NCBI RefSeq assembly: GCF_900112415.1
Contig: NZ_FOLV01000023.1
Location: 1-58,135, forward strand
From: Bacillus sp. 491mf
Lineage (GTDB): Bacteria > Bacillota > Bacilli > Bacillales > Bacillaceae_G
Length of the DNA stretch: 58,135 nt
Reading direction: 5' to 3'
Shown one piece after another: positions 34,023 through 42,091 of the stretch (positions within the stretch are counted from its first letter, which is position 1; each line of letters opens with the position of its first letter). Under the pieces are notes generated by a model. The model made no database searches. It worked only from the letters and a program-made list of their open reading frames with translations, and was not told the origin of the DNA. Both the position numbers and the translations under genes were made by a program.

Positions 34023-34364
34023 ATGAAACTATTTAAGCGTTTCAAACACTCGAAAAGTCAATTGGCGTTTTGGTTAGCGATGTTTGTTTTATTAGCTCCA
34101 GGTGCAGCATCAGCAGAAGGGGCAATTGATCCAAATGCAGCCATTTCTAAAGTATTAACAGCGATTATTGGGGTAGGGGCTGGGATTGCTACAGCTTATT
34201 GTGTTGCTAATGCCTTGTTCTTAATTATTGGTTATATGTCAAAAAAAGAAGCGCATGATCGTGCGGAATTAAAAGGGAAATTGCAGTATCTAGTTATCTT
34301 AGAAATGTTAGCACTGACAATCAGCGGCATTATCTACTGGATTAAAGGCTTATTAGGATACTAA
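34023..34364 (+). CDS. VirB2/pilin-like membrane protein
   Basis: The 113-residue protein has a basic start, a hydrophobic signal (FWLAMFVLLAPGAASA), then two membrane helices separated by a short KKEAHDRAELKGK loop. That is the layout of VirB2-type pilins and Gram-positive TrbC-like proteins. Start ATG 34023 follows GGGAGGA. It precedes the PrgI-like and VirB4 genes, the usual order. Confidence 0.7.
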   Translation: MKLFKRFKHSKSQLAFWLAMFVLLAPGAASAEGAIDPNAAISKVLTAIIGVGAGIATAYCVANALFLIIGYMSKKEAHDRAELKGKLQYLVILEMLALTISGIIYWIKGLLGY

Positions 34365-34376
34365 GGATGATTTTCT

Positions 34377-34745
34377 ATGAATGATTACATGTTAGAAGAA
34401 GCAGTCAAACGAGTTTTAGGGAAAGTTTTATTAGGTGATGAATCTCGAAAAGGTAAAGGGTTTTATATTCCAATGTTTATCGATTCAAAAACGCAAATGT
34501 GGGGCATGTATGTGACAGATTTGCGTTTTTTTCTCCCAAGTGCTCTGTTTGGGATACTTCTCTTTTTTCTTAATACACCTTGGTGGGCCCAACTTTTTAT
34601 AGACTTTACCTCTTTTGTACTCACACTGGCTTTAGTAAAGATAAGACCTTTAAGACGAGATATACCGGCTTATCAACATATTGGGTGGTTCTTTAACTAT
34701 AGAAAAAGACAGAAGCGTTTCTACTATAGAAAGAAGGTGAAATGA
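34377..34745 (+). CDS. PrgI/VirB3-like conjugation protein (TrsC type)
   Basis: The 122-residue protein has a cytosolic N-terminus, two close membrane helices (LRFFLPSALFGILLFFL and LFIDFTSFVLTLALV) and a basic tail (RKRQKRFYYRKKVK). Size, topology and position before VirB4 fit PrgI/TcpE/VirB3 proteins that dock the VirB4 ATPase at the membrane. Confidence 0.7.
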   Translation: MNDYMLEEAVKRVLGKVLLGDESRKGKGFYIPMFIDSKTQMWGMYVTDLRFFLPSALFGILLFFLNTPWWAQLFIDFTSFVLTLALVKIRPLRRDIPAYQHIGWFFNYRKRQKRFYYRKKVK

Positions 34746-34746
34746 T

Positions 34747-35466
34747 ATGCTGAAGTTTTTACAAAATGCTTTAATTAATCGCCAGAAAAATAAAGAGCAG
34801 GAGAAAGAATTAAGCGCACAAGAAATGCTTGTTGTAGAAGATATAAAAGATAATGTGATGATAACCAAAGATAAGAAGTTAGTAATGGTGTTTTGGGTAA
34901 GTGCAATCAATTTAGACTTAATGTCAAATGATGAACAAATTTATGTATTCGAGTCATTTGAAGCCTTTCTTGCAGGGCAAGAAGAAGGGTTTCAAATTGA
35001 AAATATAGCACAACCTGTAAATTTACGGAATTACACTCATTTTTTAGCTGATAGACATGATAATGAGTGCAATCAATTCAAAAAGCGTTTATTAGCAAGT
35101 TATGCATTATTTGCAAATGAGCAGCAAGTTGTAAAAGATGTCATCAAGAAAGAACATTATGTAATCATCGATCAGAAAATTGAAGGTAATGACGAAATTG
35201 CTTATCAAGAAGCTTTACAAGAACTTCGACAGAGAGGAAAAGAAATGCAGGATCAAATTATTTCAATGTTGGGGCAAGATATGAATTTGGAATGCTATAT
35301 GTTGTCAAATGGCCAACTACTTGCTTTGTTACAAATATTCTACAACTATATTGAATCGGTTCATGATGCTTTACATGATGTGGAGGTTCCTCAAATTATT
35401 CGTTGGAAGGATCCAGAAGAAAATCGTGTAGAAGAGCATACAAGTAATGATTATAAAGCTGTATAA
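34747..35466 (+). CDS. TrsD-like transfer protein, probably the split VirB4 N-terminal domain
   Basis: The 239-residue soluble protein begins with a coiled segment and continues MITKDKKLVMVFWVSAINLD, then FESFEAFL and NCxF-like segments similar to N-terminal domains of VirB4. The VirB4 gene that follows is short (640 residues), so the two may be halves of an ancestral long VirB4, as the TrsD/TrsE pair of pSK41/pGO1 seems to be. Start ATG 34747 follows GAAGGTGA. Confidence 0.6.
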   Translation: MLKFLQNALINRQKNKEQEKELSAQEMLVVEDIKDNVMITKDKKLVMVFWVSAINLDLMSNDEQIYVFESFEAFLAGQEEGFQIENIAQPVNLRNYTHFLADRHDNECNQFKKRLLASYALFANEQQVVKDVIKKEHYVIIDQKIEGNDEIAYQEALQELRQRGKEMQDQIISMLGQDMNLECYMLSNGQLLALLQIFYNYIESVHDALHDVEVPQIIRWKDPEENRVEEHTSNDYKAV

Positions 35467-35498
35467 AATAAGGGAAAATTGAGAGGAGGGTGATACAA

Positions 35499-37421
35499 AT
35501 GTTGAGATTGTTGGGGAAAAGGAAAGAAAAAGTAACACAAGAAATTTTTGAAGAAAAAGAATTAATAACATTTAAAGACTTACTTGCTCCTGATGTTATT
35601 GAAGAAAAAGAAGAATATGTGCAACTTGGAGGAAACTATACAAAAACAATAGGGATTTATGACTATCCTAAACATGTTTTTGGAAATTGGCTTTCGCAGC
35701 TTAGAAGATTCAAAGGTAACTTATCTATTTCGGTCCATATAGAAAGAAAACCTAGTGAGGATATGCTTAAGCATTTAAATAGTGCTATTCCTGAATTAGG
35801 TTCTCGTGAAGTAAATGCAGATCAAAGGACGAAGCGTGAATCTAAATTAGAAAAGAAGAATGCTGAGCTTCTTTTAGATAAATTAATTGAAAGTGATCGA
35901 GATGAAGTATTTGCTGTGCATATGTACCTTCACATACAGGCACAGAGTATGAAACAACTTGATAAATTAAATGAGCAAGTTATGCGTGTTGTGCGAAGAG
36001 CAAAACTAAAAGGCACAGAGATTAGGCATCGTTCACTGGAAGCTTTTCACTCTACTTTACCAATTCGACAAAATCAAGTACCTGAGGTCACAAGACGTGA
36101 TATGGATGCTGAAGCATTATCTAGTTTGTTTCCGTTTGATGATTCTGAAATTTTTATGCAGTCTGAAACGGCCATCATTAAAGGAATTAATATTACCACA
36201 GGTAGTTTGGTTATTGTAGATCATTTCAAACTACTGAATCATAACGAGTTTATCGCAGGTTTTAGTGGTACAGGAAAAACAACAACGCTTGTATCGGACA
36301 TTCTTCGGCATTGGATTATGGGGATTATAAATTACATTATCGATCCAGAAGGTGAGCTTACTCCAATTGTAAAAAAACTAGGCGGTACAGTTATTAAACT
36401 TTCAAATATGTCTAAAACCGTTATTAATCCATTAGAAATTTTAAATGCTGAGATTACAGATACAGAAGGGTTTGATGATGAGGGAGAAGTGGAAACATTT
36501 ATGGCTTCATTGCTAGCCCAGAAAATTCAAAGATTGAAACTTTTATTCCGAACAGTAAAGAAAGGCTTATCTCAAGTAGAGGAAGCGTTAATAGAAAAAA
36601 TATTGCTAAAAACCTATGAAAATTGTTCGGCTAACATTACACATGAAACAGATTTTAGAAACTTAAAATCAACGGATTTTCCGACCTTTACAGACATGAT
36701 GAAAGAAATAGAAGGATTGCCATCGGAGGAAGCACATATATTACGCGACTTCAAATTAATTTTTGAAACATATGTGACTGGTTCAAATTCAAACTTATTC
36801 AATGGACATACAAATGTGGATTTAACAAATGATTTAATTTCTTTTGATTTAAAACATCTTGAGGATGGTTCCGATTTGAAGAGAACGGCAATGTACAACG
36901 TTATTACATTCTTGTGGGATGAAATAACAAGGGATAAAACAAGGTTGAAACGTTTAACAATTGATGAGTGTCATGTAGTAGCAGATCCAGATGAACCTCT
37001 TTTAATGAAATTCATTTATCAAATTTATAAAAGGATACGAAAATATAAAGGTGGTGCAACCGTAGCAACGCAGCAAATTGAAGACTATCTAAGTGCAAGT
37101 GATGGAAAAAGAAACTACGGTGCAGCCATCATTGAAAACTCATATACAAAGTTTATTTTAGGCTTAGAAGAACGTGGATTGCAAGACCTAGTTACAAAAG
37201 GTGGTATTCAATTATCAGCAAAAGAATTAGATATTTTACGAAGAAAGATTCGTTGTAAAGGTATTTATTGCATTGGAACCAAACGAGTCCATATGGAAGT
37301 AGTACAAACGCAAGAAGAAGTGCGGCTGTTTGATGCAAGCCGATATGAAAAAACGTTTGGAAGAAATGCGAAGGAGATTCCAGTTTATGATATTCAAGAA
37401 TTGAAACGTGGTGTTAGTTAA
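35499..37421 (+). CDS. virB4: VirB4-family conjugation ATPase (TrsE type)
   Basis: This ATPase powers assembly or substrate movement in type IV secretion. Of 640 residues, it has Walker A AGFSGTGKTTT near 253, Walker B RLTIDECHVVAD near 485, and VATQQIEDYL in motif III position. The N-terminal 250 residues match VirB4 (PKHVFGNWLSQLRRF, FAVHMYLHI). ATG 35499 follows AGGAGGG; GTG 35490 would overlap the ribosome site. The stop overlaps the next start (TAATG). Confidence 0.92.
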   Translation: MLRLLGKRKEKVTQEIFEEKELITFKDLLAPDVIEEKEEYVQLGGNYTKTIGIYDYPKHVFGNWLSQLRRFKGNLSISVHIERKPSEDMLKHLNSAIPELGSREVNADQRTKRESKLEKKNAELLLDKLIESDRDEVFAVHMYLHIQAQSMKQLDKLNEQVMRVVRRAKLKGTEIRHRSLEAFHSTLPIRQNQVPEVTRRDMDAEALSSLFPFDDSEIFMQSETAIIKGINITTGSLVIVDHFKLLNHNEFIAGFSGTGKTTTLVSDILRHWIMGIINYIIDPEGELTPIVKKLGGTVIKLSNMSKTVINPLEILNAEITDTEGFDDEGEVETFMASLLAQKIQRLKLLFRTVKKGLSQVEEALIEKILLKTYENCSANITHETDFRNLKSTDFPTFTDMMKEIEGLPSEEAHILRDFKLIFETYVTGSNSNLFNGHTNVDLTNDLISFDLKHLEDGSDLKRTAMYNVITFLWDEITRDKTRLKRLTIDECHVVADPDEPLLMKFIYQIYKRIRKYKGGATVATQQIEDYLSASDGKRNYGAAIIENSYTKFILGLEERGLQDLVTKGGIQLSAKELDILRRKIRCKGIYCIGTKRVHMEVVQTQEEVRLFDASRYEKTFGRNAKEIPVYDIQELKRGVS

Positions 37422-38500
37422 TGAGTGCGGTCACAACTATACGTGTAGGAGGATTTCTTGCGCGGAACTGGAAAAAAATCGTGGCTGTTATTCTTGGGTT
37501 CTTTGGAATTGTGTTCTTTGTCATTGCGGGCTTTGGTGGACAACAAAGCCCATCTCTCCCTTTTAGTGGGGATGGGAAAGGTGGAAGGGCTAATGTATCC
37601 CCTGAGGTAAGAAAATGGGAGCCAGTGGTGCGGCAATATGCGGAAGAGTTTGGAATAGCTGATTATATTGAATTAATGCTTGCTCAAATGGATGCTGAAT
37701 CAGGAGGACGAGGGCTAGACCCAATGCAATCGTCTGAGGGGCCATTCAACACAAAATACTGTAAGCAAATGAATTGTATTACAGATCCGATTTATTCCAT
37801 TTGGGCAGGTGTTCAAGAATTTAGGGAAGCTCTAATAAAAGCAAAAGGCGATGCTAAATTAGCACTTCAGGGGTACAATTTCGGGTCAGATTTTATCAAC
37901 TATGTTTTTGGGAATGGTGGTGTATATAGTCAGGATTTAGCTATTGCATATTCCAGAAGCAAAAGTACAGGACAATATAGTTGCCAAGGAAGAGATCCAA
38001 ATAATTATAGGACCAAAGTAGGAGCATGCTATGGCGATTTTAAGTATGTTGAAAAAATCTTTGCGAAAATGACATTTGATCCCGCGAATCAAGGAAATGG
38101 CGGTCTTGCAGGAACTGGTGGTCAAATATTTGATGTGAATCAAGTGTATAACAGTATGGCTCAATATCTAGGTCAGAAATATGTTTGGGGAGGAGCTACT
38201 CCGCCAGGTTTTGATTGTAGCGGCCTTATGCAGTGGAATTTTAGGCAGGCTGGGATTATCCTTCCAAGGACAGCCGAGGAACAATATTATGCTACAGCCC
38301 GTGTAAATCCAGAACAACTATTACCAGGGGATTTAGTTTTCTTTTCAGGAACTTATGTTGGAAAAACGGTAACACATGTTGGTATGTACATTGGAAATGG
38401 AAAAATGATTAACTCTAATGATTCAGGTGTGAAAATTGATGACGTGTTTTCGACTTACTGGGCAAAACATTACTATGGTGGAGGACGGATTACTCGGTAA
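37421..38500 (+). CDS. Lytic transglycosylase plus NlpC/P60 peptidase (VirB1/CwlT-like)
   Basis: The protein opens the wall for the transfer channel. Its 359 residues comprise a membrane anchor (KKIVAVILGFFGIVFFVIAG), a lysozyme-like domain with the likely catalytic glutamate in MDAESGG (about 91), and a C-terminal NlpC/P60 domain with Cys in GFDCSGL (about 263) and His in VTHVGMYIG. This is the CwlT/TrsG arrangement of Gram-positive conjugation systems. Translation is coupled to virB4. Confidence 0.92.
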   Translation: MSAVTTIRVGGFLARNWKKIVAVILGFFGIVFFVIAGFGGQQSPSLPFSGDGKGGRANVSPEVRKWEPVVRQYAEEFGIADYIELMLAQMDAESGGRGLDPMQSSEGPFNTKYCKQMNCITDPIYSIWAGVQEFREALIKAKGDAKLALQGYNFGSDFINYVFGNGGVYSQDLAIAYSRSKSTGQYSCQGRDPNNYRTKVGACYGDFKYVEKIFAKMTFDPANQGNGGLAGTGGQIFDVNQVYNSMAQYLGQKYVWGGATPPGFDCSGLMQWNFRQAGIILPRTAEEQYYATARVNPEQLLPGDLVFFSGTYVGKTVTHVGMYIGNGKMINSNDSGVKIDDVFSTYWAKHYYGGGRITR

Positions 38501-38537
38501 GAAATATACGAATCAGTAAAAAAGGAGAAAAGTTTCA

Positions 38538-39104
38538 ATGAATATATTCAAAAATGTCTTAATCGTGGTTTTGCTGATTTCAACTGGAATATTGGGTTAT
38601 ACAAACTTTAAAACTTCAAATCAATTGAAACAGCAAAATGCGAAAGTTGCTAATTTGAGTAATATGGTGTTAACGAAAGGAATTAATGATACATCTCTTA
38701 AAAATGTGAATGAGGGACGAAAAGCGTTAGATGGGTTTGTAACCGCAGCCTTTGAATATTCTTCAGTAAAGGATGATCGCTATGAGAGGGCAAAAGAATT
38801 TGCAACGGATAATGGAATCAAATCAATGAATCCTTCTAGTACTAAAGAAGGGTTTCCAACTTTACCAAAAGATATTTTGTATGAATCAAAAGTTAAAAGT
38901 AAGCAAATTTATTTTACGCCAAGTGAGGATGGGAAAACTGGAAACGGTTTGATTATATTTGATAATGAAATGAAAATAAATAACCAAAGTTCCTCTTCAA
39001 AAATCTTTTTAGAATGTAAACTAGTATTTGACACGAAACAACATAAGTATCTGGTTGATGAAACAAGTGTTGTTTCTCAAACGTCATCATACAAGGAGGA
39101 ATAA
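38538..39104 (+). CDS. Membrane-anchored extracytoplasmic transfer protein, first of a pair
   Basis: The 188-residue protein has an N-terminal anchor (NVLIVVLLISTGILGYTNF), a short coiled coil and a compact outer domain of alternating strands. Position between VirB1-like and VirB6-like genes and single-anchor layout suggest a VirB8/TcpC-like scaffold or a conjugation-specific protein such as TrsF/TrsH, but I see no diagnostic motif. AAAGGAG is upstream. Confidence 0.6.
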   Translation: MNIFKNVLIVVLLISTGILGYTNFKTSNQLKQQNAKVANLSNMVLTKGINDTSLKNVNEGRKALDGFVTAAFEYSSVKDDRYERAKEFATDNGIKSMNPSSTKEGFPTLPKDILYESKVKSKQIYFTPSEDGKTGNGLIIFDNEMKINNQSSSSKIFLECKLVFDTKQHKYLVDETSVVSQTSSYKEE

Positions 39105-39106
39105 AA

Positions 39107-39793
39107 GTGAAAATCAAAAAATCAACATTATTTTTATGGGGAACAGTAGGGGTTTTAATCTTAGCGATTGGAATCATCATGCTATTTGGAAAAGAAGATA
39201 AACCATCAAAAGTAACGCAAGCAAATCAATCTAAAACTTCACAGCAAATTACTCACCAAGAAAAACCTTCTACACAACAACCACAAGCAAAAGAACAAGA
39301 CCCAAAACAACAAGATTCAAATACAAAAGACCTTGAAGTAGGAAATGTCAAAAAAGATGGTATTACAAGTAATGAAAATGAAGATGTAGAACAAGTTAAA
39401 AAACTTGCACTAGATTTTTTTCATCAATTCAATGAAAAAAATGTTGCAGGAATAGAAGCTGAAAAAGTTCAAAATGATTTGTATGAAAAAATTAAACAAA
39501 TGTTTTCAAAAGATTCACTTGAAAAATATTCAGCGCAAGAAATTGCTAAATATTACGAAAAAAACAATTTATATTCTTTTTTAGGGAAAGGTGAAAATTC
39601 TCTAGTTGATTTTAAATTAAAAGAGGTTTCTATAGAATTGGTCGATTATGTAAAAGACGCAAAGATGTACAGGGTTGCTGTAATTATCACGACTAAGCAA
39701 GTCAAAGGTTATACAGCATTAGGAATTATGAAAGAAGGGCAGGAATACAAAATTGTTTATGCACCAGATGTTCGATTTGATCTAATTAAATAA
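39107..39793 (+). CDS. VirB8/TcpC-like membrane-anchored protein
   Basis: The 228-residue protein has an N-terminal anchor (LFLWGTVGVLILAIGIIMLF), a Q/K/P-rich linker of about 65 residues and a C-terminal domain (VKKLALDFFHQFNEKN then YRVAVIITTKQVKGY) resembling the NTF2-like fold of VirB8/TcpC scaffold proteins. It starts two bases after the previous stop with AAGGAGG upstream. Confidence 0.6.
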   Translation: MKIKKSTLFLWGTVGVLILAIGIIMLFGKEDKPSKVTQANQSKTSQQITHQEKPSTQQPQAKEQDPKQQDSNTKDLEVGNVKKDGITSNENEDVEQVKKLALDFFHQFNEKNVAGIEAEKVQNDLYEKIKQMFSKDSLEKYSAQEIAKYYEKNNLYSFLGKGENSLVDFKLKEVSIELVDYVKDAKMYRVAVIITTKQVKGYTALGIMKEGQEYKIVYAPDVRFDLIK

Positions 39794-39807
39794 GAGGAGG
39801 AGTTAAA

Positions 39808-40779
39808 ATGCCAAATCCAGGTGACGTTATTAATGGTGCGATTGATAAAGTAAAGGATGCAGCTAATGTAATTTTAAATCCCATTGATACAGCTACAAAT
39901 GTGATAAAAGGTGCAGCAACCAAAAGTTTCACTGAATTACTGACAGATATTACAAAAGGTGCTGGAGAATCTGTTTTAAAATGGATTAATTGGTTTTTAC
40001 TAGATCCACAGACATATCAAAATCCTACTGTAGATACTGTTGTTGATTTCTTTAAATGGTTAGCAGTTATGTTAGCTATTGCGTTTATGATATATCATGT
40101 CCTTCAAGCAATGCTTCTTGTAAATATCACAGGTGATCGAACTTATGCAAAAGAAAAGGTGGCATCACTTATTCAAGCAATGGTATTAATAGCAATTCTT
40201 CCATGGGTGATTGAAAAGTTATTACAGCTTTGTGAGGGGATTTGTAAATACTTTACCAACAAAGGGATTGATTTTGAACATAGTGCGATAGGTAAATGGC
40301 TAACAACAGGCTCGCCTGACTCAGAATTGGCTAAAATCATGGGGTTAAATCCACAAAGTGCAGTTGCATTTATCGCAATATTCTCACTAGCATTTGTAAT
40401 CTTATTTCTTGTAATCGCATTTCAAGCTTTGAAACGAATGGGGGAATTCGCGTTCTTAGTTGCAACGTCTCCAATTGCAGCAATTAGTTTAGTAAACAAT
40501 GAAATGAATGCATTTCCTGTGTGGTGGCGTGAAATGCTTGCAGTGATATTTACACAAGTGGTGCAAGTTGTACTTCTATATCTAATTGTAAATTGTTTCG
40601 CTACTTTGCAATTAAAATTTATAGCACTTGGTATGGGATTGTGTTTAGTTCTTATTTCGGGACCAACATATTTAAGACAATTCTTATATAGTACGGGTTC
40701 AGGTAAAGCAATGGTTGGTGCAATAGGATCGATGGGGAAAGTTGCAACAGCGAAATTCATTTTAAGAGGGGGACGTTAA
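39808..40779 (+). CDS. VirB6/TrbL-like polytopic membrane protein
   Basis: The 323-residue protein has a hydrophilic N-terminal part and about six membrane helices (for example WLAVMLAIAFMIYHVLQAML and AIFSLAFVILFLVIAFQAL), with GEFAFLVATSPIAAIS, similar to TrbL/VirB6 and TrsL proteins. It probably lines the membrane channel. It follows GAGGAGG and ends one base before the EssB-like gene. Confidence 0.8.
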   Translation: MPNPGDVINGAIDKVKDAANVILNPIDTATNVIKGAATKSFTELLTDITKGAGESVLKWINWFLLDPQTYQNPTVDTVVDFFKWLAVMLAIAFMIYHVLQAMLLVNITGDRTYAKEKVASLIQAMVLIAILPWVIEKLLQLCEGICKYFTNKGIDFEHSAIGKWLTTGSPDSELAKIMGLNPQSAVAFIAIFSLAFVILFLVIAFQALKRMGEFAFLVATSPIAAISLVNNEMNAFPVWWREMLAVIFTQVVQVVLLYLIVNCFATLQLKFIALGMGLCLVLISGPTYLRQFLYSTGSGKAMVGAIGSMGKVATAKFILRGGR

Positions 40780-40780
40780 A

Positions 40781-42091
40781 ATGGCAAAATCACAAATGTT
40801 TTTAGAGGGAACAATTGAATTTGAGGGAAGAGATGCGACATACCGCATCCCTTCTCTGATGACAAAAATTGAACAAGTCGCTGAACTCGCTCGTATAAAG
40901 ACTGAAAAGTCCTTATTTTTTCATTGTAAAGAAATTGAAATGGATAATCAATATATCACCTTTAAATATCATGTTGATGAAGGATTCGTTCCATTTATGC
41001 GAACAAGAAAGTTAGGTCCATTACCTAAACTTGCATTAGTTGAACAATTATTAGAGGTTCAAGGTTTAGAAAATAGTGAGTTTATTACTTTTGTAGTGCC
41101 AGAGAATCTATATGTTTCACCATCACAAGAAATTAAGTTTTTGTACCAAGGAATATCGGGCTTAATGAACCCAATGCATGAACAACACCTGTACTTTTAT
41201 CATACAAAGTGCTTGATTGCATATTTGTACACAAAATATTCTTTTCAGGAAATTAAGCAACAGGGGTTTGGTAAGGTGTTTGAGGAAGCCTCAGATTTCC
41301 TTACATGTGTCTTAGAAGCTAAATCATACAATGACATTCAAATTGCTGTTACACGCGAACGTGAAAGACTACAAGAGTCTTATGTAGAGAAAATTGAAAA
41401 GAAACATTCGGAAAGTGCATTAAAAAAGAAGTGGATTACAATAGGAGCAACATCTTTATGCGCAGCCGGAATCTTTTTCGGAAGTTTTCAATTAGGATCA
41501 ATGCTTCAAAAACCAAATGTTGCAAAGGCAGAACAGCAGTTAGATCAGACAGAGCACTTACTATCATTGTATAGATATCAATACAAGCATGAATATAAAA
41601 AAGTAATTCAATCACTTTCTAAAGCAAAAAATATGAGCAAAGAAGAAAAAGATTTATTATATCAGGCTTATATGGGAGCAAAAGATTACCAAAAAGCAAT
41701 GCAATTAACTTCAGCTCCTGAAGTGCTTGAAGAACTTATCAAAAATAAAAATACAGATGCGATTGCAAAATTAGATTCTAAAGAGCCAGCGGTTCAATTT
41801 GAACAGGCGAACTTAAAAAAAGATGCAGATAAGGTTATTACATTACAGAAAAACGTAAAGATGGATGGAAGACGATTAGGTATGGTTGCATATGCGTATT
41901 TTATGAAAGGAGATCTTGGGAAAGCATTTGAGCTCGGAAAACAAGCAAAAAACAAAGATGTAATGATTGCTGTGAAAAATAAAGATATTGAAAAAATCAA
42001 TAATGATGGTGGGAAATCACCAGAACAGAAAGCAGCAGAAATTGCACCAATACAAGCTGACATTGAAAAAATTAAGAAAGGAGAAATTTGA
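40781..42091 (+). CDS. EssB/YukC-like protein within a type IV secretion operon
   Basis: The 436-residue protein has a cytosolic N-terminal domain of the EssB pseudokinase type (FITFVVPENLYVSPSQEIKF, then LYFYHTKCLIAYLYTKYSF and LEAKSYNDI), one membrane helix (WITIGATSLCAAGIFFGSF) and a C-terminal helical repeat domain (LLYQAYMGAKDYQKAM, GDLGKAFELGKQ). That is the full EssB/YukC architecture of type VII secretion. No other type VII gene is present; it lies between VirB6-like and VirD4 genes. It may be a conjugation scaffold or coupling partner. Confidence 0.75.
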   Translation: MAKSQMFLEGTIEFEGRDATYRIPSLMTKIEQVAELARIKTEKSLFFHCKEIEMDNQYITFKYHVDEGFVPFMRTRKLGPLPKLALVEQLLEVQGLENSEFITFVVPENLYVSPSQEIKFLYQGISGLMNPMHEQHLYFYHTKCLIAYLYTKYSFQEIKQQGFGKVFEEASDFLTCVLEAKSYNDIQIAVTRERERLQESYVEKIEKKHSESALKKKWITIGATSLCAAGIFFGSFQLGSMLQKPNVAKAEQQLDQTEHLLSLYRYQYKHEYKKVIQSLSKAKNMSKEEKDLLYQAYMGAKDYQKAMQLTSAPEVLEELIKNKNTDAIAKLDSKEPAVQFEQANLKKDADKVITLQKNVKMDGRRLGMVAYAYFMKGDLGKAFELGKQAKNKDVMIAVKNKDIEKINNDGGKSPEQKAAEIAPIQADIEKIKKGEI

